From: Hamadaea sp013361475
Lineage (GTDB): Bacteria > Actinomycetota > Actinomycetes > Mycobacteriales > Micromonosporaceae
Assembly (NCBI RefSeq): GCF_040654195.1
Contig: NZ_JBFAHM010000018.1
Location: forward strand, 1 to 64,000
Reading direction: 5' to 3'
DNA length: 64,000 nucleotides
Below, in pieces: positions 35,889-44,979 of this stretch. The notes beneath the pieces are model-generated. The model made no database searches, was not told the DNA's origin, and worked only from the letters and a program-made list of their open reading frames with translations. Both the position numbers and the translations under genes were made by a program. Each line of letters opens with the position of its first letter. Position 1 is the first letter of the stretch.

Positions 35889-37667
35889 TCAGCGTCCGGT
35901 GTGGTCCCGGAAACCGCGGCCGGTCTTGCGACCGAGGTAGCCCGCCGTGACCAAGTGCTCCAGGAGCGGCGCCGGCGAGAAGCCCGGCTCCCGCAGCTCC
36001 AGGTACAGCTCCCGCTGGATGGCCAGGGCGACGTCCAGCCCGACCACGTCGAGCAGCTCGAACGGGCCCATCGGGTAGCCGCAGCCCAGTTTCATCGCGT
36101 AGTCGATGTCGTCGGCGGTGGCGTACGACGCCTCCAGCATCTTGACGGCGTCGTTCAGGTACGGGAACAGCAGCGCGTTGACGATGAAGCCGGACCGGTC
36201 CTCGCAGCGTACGGCGTGCTTGCCGAGCTTGTCGCAGACGGCGAGCGCGGTCGCCTCGGTGGCCGACGACGTCCGGATGGTACGGACGACCTCCACGAGC
36301 TTCATCGCGGGAGCCGGGTTGAAGAAGTGCAGGCCCACCACGTCGGCCGGGCGCTGGGTCGCCATCGCGCACTCGACGACCGGGAGGCTGGAGGTCGTCG
36401 TGGCCAGGACGACGCCCGGCTTGCAGATCTCGTCGAGGCTGGCGAAGAGCGCCTTCTTGACGGTCAGCTCCTCGACGACCGCCTCGACCACCATGTCCAC
36501 GTCGGACAGATGCTCCAGGTTGGTGGACCAGGTGACGCGGTTGAGGATGGCGTCGCGCTCCTCCTCCGTGAGCCGCCCTCGCACGACCGACTTGTTCAGG
36601 CTGACCTTGAGCGCCTCGCACAGCTTCGCCGACTTCTCGCCGCCCCGGGTCACGCTGGTGACCTCGAAACCGGCCTTCGCGAAGACCTCGATGATGCCGG
36701 TGGCCATGGTCCCGGAGCCGACCACGCCGACTGTCCCGACCGCGCGGGCGCCCGCGACCGACGTGCCCTCGGCCGGCGTCAGCTCGTCCGGCACCACGAC
36801 CGGCGAACCGGCCTTCTCGTAGGTGTAGAAGCCCCGGCCGGACTTCCGGCCCAGCAGGCCCGCGGTCACCATCTGCTTGAGCAGGGGCGCGGGCGCGTGC
36901 CGCCGGTCCCGGCCGCCGCGTCGATACATCGTGTCGAGGATCTCGTACGCCGTGTCGAGGCCGATCAGGTCCATCAGCGCGAGCGGCCCCATCGGCAGCC
37001 CACAGCCGAGCCGCATCGCCGCGTCGATGTCCTCCCGGGTGGCGTACCGGGCCTCCACCATGGCGACGGCGTGGTTGAGGTAGCCGAACAGCAGGGCGTT
37101 GGCGATGAACCCGGCCCGGTCGGCGATGGTCACGTCGACCTTGCCGAGCCGGGCGCACAACGCCTCGACCTCGGTGACGACCTCGTCCGCGGTGACCACG
37201 GTCTTGATCACCTCGACCAGCTTCATCACCGGGGCCGGGTTGAAGAAGTGCACGCCGATGACTCGGTTGGGCCGGTGGGTGGCGACGGAGATCTCCGTGA
37301 CGCTCAGCGAGCTGGTGTTCGTCGCGAGAATGGCCTCGGGCTTGCAGACCCGGTCCAGCTCGGCGAAGATCTTCTGCTTCAGGTCGAGGTGCTCGGGCAC
37401 CGCCTCGATGACGAAGTCCACGTCGGCCAGGGCGCCCAGCCCGACCTGGAAGTCGACCCGGGCCAGCAGCGCGTCGCGGTCCTCCGGGGCGAGCTTGCCC
37501 TTGGCCACCGCGCGATCGGTCGAGCCGGTCAGGTTGGCCCGCCCCCGGTCGAGGGCGGCGTCGGAGATCTCGACCGCGACGACGGCCAGCCCGTTGCGGG
37601 CGAAGACCTCGACGATGCCGGCGCCCATCGTGCCCAGCCCGACCACGCCGACCGTGTTGATCCCCAC
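35889..37667 (-). CDS. Fused double 3-hydroxyacyl-CoA dehydrogenase
   Basis: A 592-residue protein made of two complete 3-hydroxybutyryl-CoA dehydrogenase units, about 1-285 and 312-592. Each has a Rossmann motif (GVVGLGTMGAGIVEVFARNG; GVVGSGTMATGIIEVFAKAG), a catalytic-His region (HFFNPAPVMKLVEV; HFFNPAPAMKLVEV), a GFIxNALLF-YLN-AV motif and a C-terminal GRKxGRGF. It oxidises (S)-3-hydroxyacyl-CoA with NAD+ or NADP+. Similar two-unit proteins occur in Streptomyces. The GTG at 37667 has GAGGAGG upstream. A palindrome shared with ccr overlaps that region. Confidence 0.92.
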   Translation of the reverse strand: MGINTVGVVGLGTMGAGIVEVFARNGLAVVAVEISDAALDRGRANLTGSTDRAVAKGKLAPEDRDALLARVDFQVGLGALADVDFVIEAVPEHLDLKQKIFAELDRVCKPEAILATNTSSLSVTEISVATHRPNRVIGVHFFNPAPVMKLVEVIKTVVTADEVVTEVEALCARLGKVDVTIADRAGFIANALLFGYLNHAVAMVEARYATREDIDAAMRLGCGLPMGPLALMDLIGLDTAYEILDTMYRRGGRDRRHAPAPLLKQMVTAGLLGRKSGRGFYTYEKAGSPVVVPDELTPAEGTSVAGARAVGTVGVVGSGTMATGIIEVFAKAGFEVTSVTRGGEKSAKLCEALKVSLNKSVVRGRLTEEERDAILNRVTWSTNLEHLSDVDMVVEAVVEELTVKKALFASLDEICKPGVVLATTTSSLPVVECAMATQRPADVVGLHFFNPAPAMKLVEVVRTIRTSSATEATALAVCDKLGKHAVRCEDRSGFIVNALLFPYLNDAVKMLEASYATADDIDYAMKLGCGYPMGPFELLDVVGLDVALAIQRELYLELREPGFSPAPLLEHLVTAGYLGRKTGRGFRDHTGR

Positions 37668-37676
37668 CGTGACCTC

Positions 37677-37692
37677 CTCAACGAGCGTTCAG
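37677..37692. promoter_or_regulatory. Candidate TetR-type operator upstream of the fused dehydrogenase
   Basis: CTCAACGAGCGTTCAG, a near-perfect palindrome 9 bp from the start codon and touching the GAGGAGG ribosome-binding site. It matches the site upstream of ccr at 14 of 16 positions, differing only at the central two bases. Binding here would block transcription or translation initiation. The regulator is not in the window. Confidence 0.5.
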
Positions 37693-37768
37693 TGCCCTGA
37701 GTCTGCCACGGCCCGCCGGACGCCTGGAAGCGGCGTCAGGTGTGAGAAACATCGATCCTAGGCCGGCC

Positions 37769-40700
37769 TCAGGGCACCCGGGTGAACGTGATGCCCCGTC
37801 CGGAGGAGAGCACCGCCTCGTTGTGCGAGTACTGCAGGGCGACCGTGCCGGCGGCGTTCTCCACGCCGACCGTGGCCGTCAGACCGCGCTCCGCCGGGAC
37901 GGCGGAGTTGATGTCCGCGTACGCCACGGTGATGGTCCCGGTCGAGTTCAGGACGACCTCGAAGGTGACCCGGGCCGACGCGTCCGAGAAGAGCCGCATG
38001 TTCCGCCATTCCACGACGTACTGGGTGGCGCTGCTCTTGATCAGAATCGACGACTGGGCGTCGGCCATCAGATCGTCCCAGAAGGGGTAGACGGCGTTAT
38101 TCGGCGTGTTCGTGGCAGCCGGCGAGGGAATGCCGCCGTGGTTCCAGGACGAGCCCTGCGGCTGCGCCCCGAAGCTCAGCACGCCGTTGGTGTCTATCCA
38201 CGCCGTCGTGTAGGTCGAGCCGTAGAACGGCATCGCGAACGGCAGCGCCACCGACTGGTACGCGTCGTCGCCGGTCAGCGTCAACGCCGTCGTCCCCGGG
38301 ACGAAGGTGAACGCGTTCTCGGCGCAGGAGTAGCCGCCGGTGCCGGCCGACGCCGTCAAGGTGATGTCGGTCGTCGTGGTGGTCCCGGCGATGACCGCCA
38401 CCGAACCGGTGCCGACCAGTCCGGCGCAGCGGCCTCCGGCGGCGGTCGCCTTCACCGCGTAGGAGCCGGGTGCGGCCACGATCTCGTAGCGGCCGTCGGC
38501 GTCCGTCGTCGCGGTGTACGCCGTGTTCGTCAAGGTCACGACGGCGTCGGCGACCGGGTTGTCGTTGTAGCGGACGAATCCGACGACGGTGCCGGTCGAC
38601 GTCTGCGGCGGCGCGCCCGGCGGGTTGAAGGTGACCGTACGCCCGCTGACCAGCTTCGGGTTGTTCAGCGAGTACTGCAGCGCCACGGTGCCGGCCGCGT
38701 TCTCGATGCCGATCGTCGCCGTCGAGCCCTTCTCCACCGATGCCGCGCCGATGTCGGTGTAGGCGAGGGTGATCGTCCCGTTCTCCTGCAGGACGACCTT
38801 GAAGCTGACCCGGGCGTTGGTGTCGGAGTAGAACCGTACGTTCCGCCACTCCACTGTGAACTGCCGGTTGGGTGCCGTACCGCTCGTCGAGGTGTAGATG
38901 CCGGAGGACGAGTCGGCGATCAAATCATCCCAGAGCGGATAGATCGCCGTGTTCGGGGTATTCCAGGCGGCGGCCGACGGGATGGCGCCGTGGTTCCAGG
39001 ACGCGCCCTGCGGCTGCGCCCCGAAGCTCAGCACGCCGTTGGTGTCGACCCACGCCGTCGTGTAGGTCGAGCCGTAGAACGGCATCGCGAACGGCAGCGC
39101 CACCGACTGGTACGCGTCGTCCCCGGACAACGGCAGCAGGGTGGACGCGCCGTTCCAGGCGGCCGTCCCTTCGCCGCAGGAGTAGCCGAAGCTGTCTGAG
39201 CAGGCGACCGGCACGCCGCTGTAGGTCGCCGTATAGGTGGCCGGCGTGCTGGGCGCCTCGATCACGTGCGTCTGGCCCTGGCCGTCCGACCAGCTGCCGA
39301 ACGAGTAGCTGAGGGCGCCGTTGGTCTGCGGCGTCGGCGCGCTGACGGTGACCGTCGAGCCCTTGATCACCGTACGCGTGAACGGGGTGATCTGCGTCGT
39401 CGACCCGACGGTGAGGTTCAGCCCGGTCGGGGAGCTGGTGAACGTCAGGTCCACCGTCTGCGGGTCGAGCCGGCGGACCACCTTGTTGGTCAGGCCCTGA
39501 CTGTCCGTGGCGGTGAGTTCCAGCTCCAAATAGGACGGATATTCGTGATCGGGCGCCGTGAACGACCCGCTGGCACCGGTGCCGGTCTGCAACGGATGCG
39601 TGTGGCAGCTGTCGATGGTGGCGCAGTGCTCCATCCGGAGCGCCCAGGTCAGAGAGGTGCCGGTGAGGGCGCCGTCCTGCGGATCGGTGCCGTGCCCGGA
39701 GAACGAGATCACCTGGCCGGTGACCCAGGTCGTCCCGGCGACCGGGGTGTCGATGACCGCGGTGGGTGCGTCGTTGCCGACTTGGATGGTGACGGTCGCC
39801 GAGTCCGCCGCGCCCAGGGTGTCGGTCACCGTCAGCTTCGCCGTGTAAGTGCCGTTGGCGGTGTAGGTGAACGACGGGGCGGCGGCGGTGGAGTCGGTGC
39901 TGCCGTTGTTGGTGAAGTCCCAGGCGTAGGTCAGCCGCCCCTGGTCGGCCGGGTCGTTGTCGGCCGAGTTCGCACCGTTGAAGGTCACCGTCAGCGGCGC
40001 CTTGCCGCTGGTCGCCGTGGCCTCGACGACCGCGGTCGGGGGCTGGTTGCCGGCGAAGTAGCGGATGCGCCGCACGGTGCCGGTGAGATCCACGTAGTAC
40101 AGCTCACCGCCCGGCCCGACGGTCAGGTCGACCGCGCTGGAGGCGCCCTTGACGAACAGCTCGATGTTGTTGGTCGACGGCAGACCGCCGACGCTGCTCG
40201 GCTTCATGGCCCAGATGCAACCGCGGGAGTTGTCGGCGAAGAACAGCGCGCCGCCGTACGCCGCCGGGTAGCTGCCGCCGCTGGCCGGGTAGAAGGCCAG
40301 GCCCGAGATCGCGTCGCCGCCGGTGCCGCAGCCTTCGCCCGGCACGATGTCGGCGGTGTGGTTGTAGGTGTAGTACGGACCGACCGGGGTGGTCAACGCG
40401 GTGCAGATGGGCAGATTGGCGCTGGAGTACGCCGAGGGCGCCCCGCCTTCGTAACAGGGCCAGCCGAAGTTCGTCGTCGAGGCGGTCGGGTTGACCACCC
40501 GGTCGATCTCCTCCCACGTCGACCAGCCGACGTCGCCGATCCACAGTTCGCTCGTCCCCGGCCGGAAGGTGAACCGGTACGGGTTACGCAGACCGGTCGA
40601 GATGATCCGCCGGGTGTTGGGGTCGGCCGAGCCGAAGTTCGGGTTGCCCGAGGCGGCCGCGCCGGTGGCCGGGTCGAGCCGGAGAATCGAGCCGTTGAGC

Positions 40701-41443
40701 CCGGTCGGGTCGCCTGAGGTCATGATGTCCTGCGACCGCAGGGCACCGCCCTCCTTGGTCGGGTCGCCGCAGGGGTTGGGGCTGGCCGTGGGGAGCTGTC
40801 CGTAGTCCGTGGCGCTGAAGCTCGCGCCGTCGCCGGCCGAGACGTACAGCTTGCCGTCCGGCCCGAAGTGCAGGTCACCGATGGAGTGGCTGGGGTACTG
40901 CTGGCACCAGTCGTTGATCAGGATCTGCTCGGAGCCGGTCATCACGTTGCCGTTGGCCTGCAAGCGGGAGAGCCGGGCCGAGACCACGCAGTAGCCGCCG
41001 TTCGCGCCGTTCGTCGCGCCGGTGCAGAGGTCGTCCCAGGTCGTGCTGCTGCCGACCGCTTTGCCGTAGGTGTAGAGCACGTAGACGTAGGGGTTCGTGG
41101 GGAAGTCCGGCGGGAGGGCGAGGCCGAGCAGTCCCCGGTCCCATTGGCTGTGCACCGGGGCCGAGAGATTGGCGAAGACGGTCGGGGTGGTGTCGGAGAG
41201 GTCGTCGAAGACCTTGATGACGCCGGCCTTCTCCGCGACGAAGATGCGACCGTCCGGGGCGAACTCGATATTCGTCGGCTGAGTCAGCCCGCTGAAAACG
41301 ATCTGCTCCTGGAAACCGGCGGGCAACGTCGCCGCCTCCGCGACGGACGGCCCACGCAGCGGCGCGAAAGCCGCCGCCACCAGCGCCGTCACCACGGCAG
41401 CGCGGATGAGCCGCCGGACACGCCACACTCGACCCTGCGTCAA
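37769..41443 (-). CDS. Secreted PQQ-type sugar dehydrogenase with PKD and duplicated C-terminal modules
   Basis: A 1224-residue exported protein. Signal peptide with AEA-A cleavage near residue 38. Residues about 40-465 form a glucose/sorbosone dehydrogenase-like beta-propeller (GLTQPTNIEFAPDGRIFVAEKAG, GDLHFGPDGKLYVSAGDGA, TGLRNPYRFTFRP, IGDVGW). A PKD domain follows at about 470-560 (YAWDFTNNGSTDSTAAAP), an Ig-like region to about 730, then two copies of a nidogen-like module near 765-940 and 1050-1224 separated by a carboxypeptidase-regulatory-like domain (VVGFVRYNDNPVADAVVTL). Probably oxidises or binds extracellular sugars. No sortase motif or C-terminal anchor. Confidence 0.82.
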   Translation of the reverse strand: MTQGRVWRVRRLIRAAVVTALVAAAFAPLRGPSVAEAATLPAGFQEQIVFSGLTQPTNIEFAPDGRIFVAEKAGVIKVFDDLSDTTPTVFANLSAPVHSQWDRGLLGLALPPDFPTNPYVYVLYTYGKAVGSSTTWDDLCTGATNGANGGYCVVSARLSRLQANGNVMTGSEQILINDWCQQYPSHSIGDLHFGPDGKLYVSAGDGASFSATDYGQLPTASPNPCGDPTKEGGALRSQDIMTSGDPTGLNGSILRLDPATGAAASGNPNFGSADPNTRRIISTGLRNPYRFTFRPGTSELWIGDVGWSTWEEIDRVVNPTASTTNFGWPCYEGGAPSAYSSANLPICTALTTPVGPYYTYNHTADIVPGEGCGTGGDAISGLAFYPASGGSYPAAYGGALFFADNSRGCIWAMKPSSVGGLPSTNNIELFVKGASSAVDLTVGPGGELYYVDLTGTVRRIRYFAGNQPPTAVVEATATSGKAPLTVTFNGANSADNDPADQGRLTYAWDFTNNGSTDSTAAAPSFTYTANGTYTAKLTVTDTLGAADSATVTIQVGNDAPTAVIDTPVAGTTWVTGQVISFSGHGTDPQDGALTGTSLTWALRMEHCATIDSCHTHPLQTGTGASGSFTAPDHEYPSYLELELTATDSQGLTNKVVRRLDPQTVDLTFTSSPTGLNLTVGSTTQITPFTRTVIKGSTVTVSAPTPQTNGALSYSFGSWSDGQGQTHVIEAPSTPATYTATYSGVPVACSDSFGYSCGEGTAAWNGASTLLPLSGDDAYQSVALPFAMPFYGSTYTTAWVDTNGVLSFGAQPQGASWNHGAIPSAAAWNTPNTAIYPLWDDLIADSSSGIYTSTSGTAPNRQFTVEWRNVRFYSDTNARVSFKVVLQENGTITLAYTDIGAASVEKGSTATIGIENAAGTVALQYSLNNPKLVSGRTVTFNPPGAPPQTSTGTVVGFVRYNDNPVADAVVTLTNTAYTATTDADGRYEIVAAPGSYAVKATAAGGRCAGLVGTGSVAVIAGTTTTTDITLTASAGTGGYSCAENAFTFVPGTTALTLTGDDAYQSVALPFAMPFYGSTYTTAWIDTNGVLSFGAQPQGSSWNHGGIPSPAATNTPNNAVYPFWDDLMADAQSSILIKSSATQYVVEWRNMRLFSDASARVTFEVVLNSTGTITVAYADINSAVPAERGLTATVGVENAAGTVALQYSHNEAVLSSGRGITFTRVP
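38137..38269 (-). repeat. 133-bp internal repeat, copy A
   Basis: Part of the second nidogen-like module. It differs from copy B by only a handful of bases, although the surrounding module sequence is much more diverged. Confidence 0.85.
38989..39121 (-). repeat. 133-bp internal repeat, copy B
   Basis: The same block in the first module, exactly 852 bp (284 codons) away. It encodes GDDAYQSVALPFAMPFYGST and the following residues in both copies. Confidence 0.85.
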
Positions 41444-41549
41444 GACACACCCCTCCCCTGTGGTGGGACACGCTAGGGACGCGGCGGGCCGATTCGGTCG
41501 GACAGTCCGCTAGCTGACAGTGGATCTGCCCGGTCGGTCACAGCGGCAG

Positions 41550-42431
41550 TCACCGATAGGTGCGTACCGCGTCGGCGACGACGTCCGCCGGGCCCGGACT
41601 GAGGGTGATCGTGTAGTGATTCGCGTTTGCGACTGTCGATGCCGCTATGCCCGGTAACCACCTTTCGGCGTACCCCTCGGGATAGAGCGGGGTGGGTCCC
41701 CCGAGCATGCCGCGTTCCGCGCGGAGGAAGACCGCCGGGACCGGCAACGCCGCGGACCGCGCGGAACTGGTGGCGTAGATGTCCTGGGCGTCGCGCACCG
41801 CGGCCGCGAGCTTGCACTTGGTGACCAGCCCGTCCGCGGTCTCCACCACGTCGTAGTCCGCGTAGGCGGTCATCGCCGCGTTCCAGTCGGTGAGCGCGGG
41901 GTGCCCTCGCCAGAGCGTGGTGACGGCGGCGCGGTCCGGGAACGTCTCGGTGAGGCGGGCGAAGGCCGTGCCCACCGTCTGCTCGATCGCCACCTTCAGG
42001 TCCGCCTCGGTGGCATCAGCTGGTACGCCGGGCGGCAGCGGCAACGGTGCGCCGCCGTCGACCAGGACGAGCCGGCTGACGAGGTCGGGATGACGGCGAG
42101 CGGTCGCCGCCGCGACGAAAGCGCCCATCGAATGCCCGACGACCACGGCCTGGCCCCCGTACGCCCGGATCACCGCGGCGATGTCGTCGGCGTGCCGATC
42201 GATCCCGTACGGGCCGGGCAGGTCCCGGCTGTCTCCGCGACCGCGCAGGTCGGCCGCGACGAACCGGTGCTCGGTCCCGAGCCGTTCCGCCACCAGCGCC
42301 CACGCCAGATGAGAGGAGGTGATGCCGTGCGCCGCGACGACGAGCGGGCCCTGTTCGCCCCAGATTCCGAGCGCCAGTTCGCCGCCCTCGACCGCCACCG
42401 TCGCCCGCCGGTACGCCACCATGCGCGGCAT
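41550..42431 (-). CDS. Alpha/beta hydrolase
   Basis: A 293-residue alpha/beta-hydrolase-fold protein. HGITSSHLAW holds the oxyanion region, VVGHSMGAF (about 95-103) the nucleophile elbow, LVDGG the next strand, and NANHYTITL the likely catalytic His near the end. Typical of lactonase/esterase/haloperoxidase-like enzymes, substrate unknown. The ATG at 42431 (MPRMVAYRR) or 42422 is the likely start; longer frames run antisense to the neighbouring SDR gene. The two genes are divergent with about 60 bp between. Confidence 0.82.
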   Translation of the reverse strand: MPRMVAYRRATVAVEGGELALGIWGEQGPLVVAAHGITSSHLAWALVAERLGTEHRFVAADLRGRGDSRDLPGPYGIDRHADDIAAVIRAYGGQAVVVGHSMGAFVAAATARRHPDLVSRLVLVDGGAPLPLPPGVPADATEADLKVAIEQTVGTAFARLTETFPDRAAVTTLWRGHPALTDWNAAMTAYADYDVVETADGLVTKCKLAAAVRDAQDIYATSSARSAALPVPAVFLRAERGMLGGPTPLYPEGYAERWLPGIAASTVANANHYTITLSPGPADVVADAVRTYR

Positions 42432-42491
42432 GCTGCCACACCGGCCGCGTGCTGACCATGGGCTGGAACCACACCGGTTTACGCTGACGCC

Positions 42492-43169
42492 ATGCGTCAT
42501 GTGGTGATCACTGGTACCAACCGCGGCCTCGGACAGGCTTTCCTCGACCACCTCGCGGCCGACCCGGGCACCCGGGTGCTGGCCCTGGCCAGGTCGTTCC
42601 CGGACGAGCAGCGCGACCACCCGCACATCACCACCCGAGCCTGCGACCTGGCCGACCCGGCGAGCCTGCCCGACGCCGCCGAACTCGCGAAGTTCTTCGT
42701 CGGCGCGACCGAAGCCGCCGTGGTGCACAACGCCGCCGTCATCGAGCCGATCGGCGAGGTCGGCGCGCTGGACCCGGAGGCGCTGATCCGGTCGGTCGCC
42801 GTCAACCTCACCGCGCCGATGCTGCTCACCAACTCCGCGGTGGCCGCCAGGCCGCACGGCGTACCGCTGCGGATCCTGTTCGTCTCCAGTGGTGCCGCGC
42901 ACCACGTCATCAGCGGCTGGTCGGCGTACTCGGCGACCAAGCGCGGCGGCGAGGAGTTCTTCGCCCACGTGGCCGCCGAAGGACGCGACGACCTCGTGAG
43001 CGCGGTGAGCGTCAACCCGGGTGTCCTCGACACCGGCATGCAGGCCGAGATCCGGGCCGCCGACTTCGCCGAACGGCAGCGCTTCGTCGATCGCCATCAG
43101 CGTGGCGAACTGCGCCCGGCAGCCGTCGTCGCCGCGGAGATCCTGGCCGCCCACCTCCCCCACCCCTAG
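42492..43169 (+). CDS. Short-chain dehydrogenase/reductase
   Basis: A 225-residue classical SDR resembling sepiapterin-reductase-like proteins. VVITGTNRGLGQAF (about 4-17) is the TGxxxGxG cofactor site, HNAAVIEPIG the NAG-like motif, FVSSGAAH the Ser region, and YSATKRGGE the Tyr-x3-Lys. Predicted to use NADP(H). Substrate unknown. Confidence 0.85.
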   Translation: MRHVVITGTNRGLGQAFLDHLAADPGTRVLALARSFPDEQRDHPHITTRACDLADPASLPDAAELAKFFVGATEAAVVHNAAVIEPIGEVGALDPEALIRSVAVNLTAPMLLTNSAVAARPHGVPLRILFVSSGAAHHVISGWSAYSATKRGGEEFFAHVAAEGRDDLVSAVSVNPGVLDTGMQAEIRAADFAERQRFVDRHQRGELRPAAVVAAEILAAHLPHP

Positions 43170-43170
43170 C

Positions 43171-43234
43171 CGTTGATCATGGAGTTAACCGTGGTCTCGA
43201 CGGCGCGTCGAGGGGGCAAACTCCATGATCAACG
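43171..43234. repeat. Intergenic inverted repeat with TGATCATGGAGTT arms
   Basis: Perfect 16-bp arms CGTTGATCATGGAGTT and AACTCCATGATCAACG enclose 32 bases that hold a smaller hairpin (CTCGACG/CGTCGAG, 43196-43212). It begins one base after the SDR stop and precedes the aldehyde dehydrogenase gene. Related TGATCA-cored repeats lie at 54416-54539 and 59899-59948. Confidence 0.8.
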
Positions 43235-43296
43235 CCGTCCTCCGGTCCGAGTGAGTATCTTTCGCGTTACCGGCGAGTAGGACTAGACTTCGCGCC

Positions 43297-44823
43297 GTGA
43301 CGGCTACCAGTGAAGGCTCCGCACTCACGCAGGTCCCCGGCGCGAGCGGCATCGTCGACGGCCACCTCGTCTCGACGAGCCCCGCGACCGGCGAAGAGGT
43401 CGCGCGGCTCCCGGTCGCCTCGCCGGCCGACGTCGCGGCGGCGGTCGAGCGTGCCCGCGCGGCGAGCGCCTGGTGGGAGCAGCTCGGGTACGCCGAACGC
43501 AAACGCCGTCTCCTGCGTTTCCGCAGCCTGATGACCCAGCGGATCGGGGACTTGGCCGCGCTGATGGTCGCCGAGGGCGGCAAACCCCGGATCGACGCCA
43601 CGATGGAGATCTTCGTGACGGTCGAGCACATCGCGTGGGCCGCCAAGCACGCCCGCAAGGTGCTCGGCCCGCGTCGCGTCGGCGGTTCGCTGCTGCAGCC
43701 GGAGTACTCGGGTCGCCTGGAATACCGGCCATATGGCGTGGTCGGCGTCATCGGCCCGTGGAACTACCCGCTGTTCACCCCGATGGGCTCGATCGCGTAC
43801 GCCCTCGCAGCGGGTAACGCGGTCGTCTTCAAACCTAGCGAGTACACCCCGGCGGTCGGTCAGTGGTACGTGGACCTCTTCCGGGAGGTCGTCCCGGAGC
43901 AGCCGGTGCTGCAGATCGTGCACGGACTCGGCGACGTGGGCGCCGCCCTGTGCCGCTCCGGCGTCGACAAGCTGGCCTTCACCGGCTCCACCGCGACCGG
44001 GAAGAAGGTCATGGCGGCCTGCGCCGAGAGCCTCACCCCCGTCCTGGTGGAGTGCGGCGGCAAGGACGCCCTGCTGGTGGACGCCGACGCCGACGTACGC
44101 GCGGCCGCCGACGCGGCGTTGTGGGGCGCGATGACCAACGCCGGGCAGTCCTGCGTCGGCATCGAGCGCGTCTACGTGCATGAGAAGGTCTACGACGAGT
44201 TCTTGCGGGTGCTCGTGACCGACGCGGAGAAGCTCACCTACGGCGACGATCCGCAGCAGGACATCGGCCCGATCACCATGCCGGGGCAGCGCGAGACGAT
44301 CCGGCGTCACATCGACGCCGCCCTCGCCGACGGCGGCCGGGCGCTGCTGGGCGGTCCCGACTCCGTACGCGGTCCGGTGGCGCGGCCGACGATCCTGGTC
44401 GACGTGCCGGAGTCGAACCCGGCGGTCTGCGAGGAGACGTTCGGCCCGACGATGACGATCGCGAAGGTCAAGTCGATGGACGAGGCGGTCGCCAAGGCCA
44501 ACGCCGTCCCGTACGGACTAGGCGGTGCGGTCTTCTCGCGTCGGCGCGGGGTGGCCCTCGCCCGTCAGCTGCGGGCCGGCATGGTCGCGGTCAACTCCAC
44601 CTTCGCCTTCGCGGTGCTGCCCGCCCTGCCGTTCGGCGGTGTGGGGCAGTCCGGGTTCGGCCGGATCCACGGCCAGGACGGCCTGCGGGAGTTCGCCCGC
44701 GCCTCGTCCATCGCCAAGCGCCGGATGCCCAGCGTCGTGCCGCTGCTCACCTACCGGCACACGGAGAAGAGCGTGGCGCTCGCGGAGAAGATCGTCCGGC
44801 TGATGCACGGCCGCTCTCGCTGA
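43297..44823 (+). CDS. Aldehyde dehydrogenase
   Basis: A 508-residue NAD(P)+-dependent aldehyde dehydrogenase. GPWNYPLFTP (about 154-163) and FTGSTATGKKVM (about 228-239) are the cofactor motifs. LVECGGKD carries the general-base Glu near 252, and NAGQSCVGIERVYV the catalytic Cys near 286. Closest in style to succinate-semialdehyde or coniferyl-type dehydrogenases. The start is GTG at 43297. Likely transcribed on its own, with the 61-bp palindrome downstream. Confidence 0.9.
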   Translation: MTATSEGSALTQVPGASGIVDGHLVSTSPATGEEVARLPVASPADVAAAVERARAASAWWEQLGYAERKRRLLRFRSLMTQRIGDLAALMVAEGGKPRIDATMEIFVTVEHIAWAAKHARKVLGPRRVGGSLLQPEYSGRLEYRPYGVVGVIGPWNYPLFTPMGSIAYALAAGNAVVFKPSEYTPAVGQWYVDLFREVVPEQPVLQIVHGLGDVGAALCRSGVDKLAFTGSTATGKKVMAACAESLTPVLVECGGKDALLVDADADVRAAADAALWGAMTNAGQSCVGIERVYVHEKVYDEFLRVLVTDAEKLTYGDDPQQDIGPITMPGQRETIRRHIDAALADGGRALLGGPDSVRGPVARPTILVDVPESNPAVCEETFGPTMTIAKVKSMDEAVAKANAVPYGLGGAVFSRRRGVALARQLRAGMVAVNSTFAFAVLPALPFGGVGQSGFGRIHGQDGLREFARASSIAKRRMPSVVPLLTYRHTEKSVALAEKIVRLMHGRSR

Positions 44824-44845
44824 GCCATCCCGCCCGGCTTGTCCC

Positions 44846-44906
44846 GCTGGATCAGGGTTCCGGGTCGAATCTTGGGCCAAGATTCGACCGAGAACCCTGA
44901 TCCAGC
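44846..44906. repeat. 61-bp palindromic element, copy 2
   Basis: Two 30-base arms with two mismatches around a single G, between the convergent aldehyde dehydrogenase and nucS genes. It starts GCTGGATCAGGG and ends CCCTGATCCAGC. Six bases after the right arm, a 15-bp direct repeat begins. Confidence 0.88.
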
Positions 44907-44912
44907 GCCCAA

Positions 44913-44950
44913 AACGGCCGACGCCCAAACGGCCGACGCTCAAACGGCCC
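44913..44950. repeat. 15-bp direct repeats next to palindrome copy 2
   Basis: Units AACGGCCGACGCCCA and AACGGCCGACGCTCA followed by a partial third unit AACGGCCC. Palindrome copy 3 likewise has a short tandem repeat on its right side. Confidence 0.75.
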
Positions 44951-44979
44951 GAGCGGACGCCACGAGCGCGGAGGCGACC

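Noticed and set aside
37742..40717. Long plus frames over the sugar-dehydrogenase gene
   Set aside because: Antisense products rich in Arg/Gly/Val with no motifs; the minus strand has a signal peptide and several known domains.
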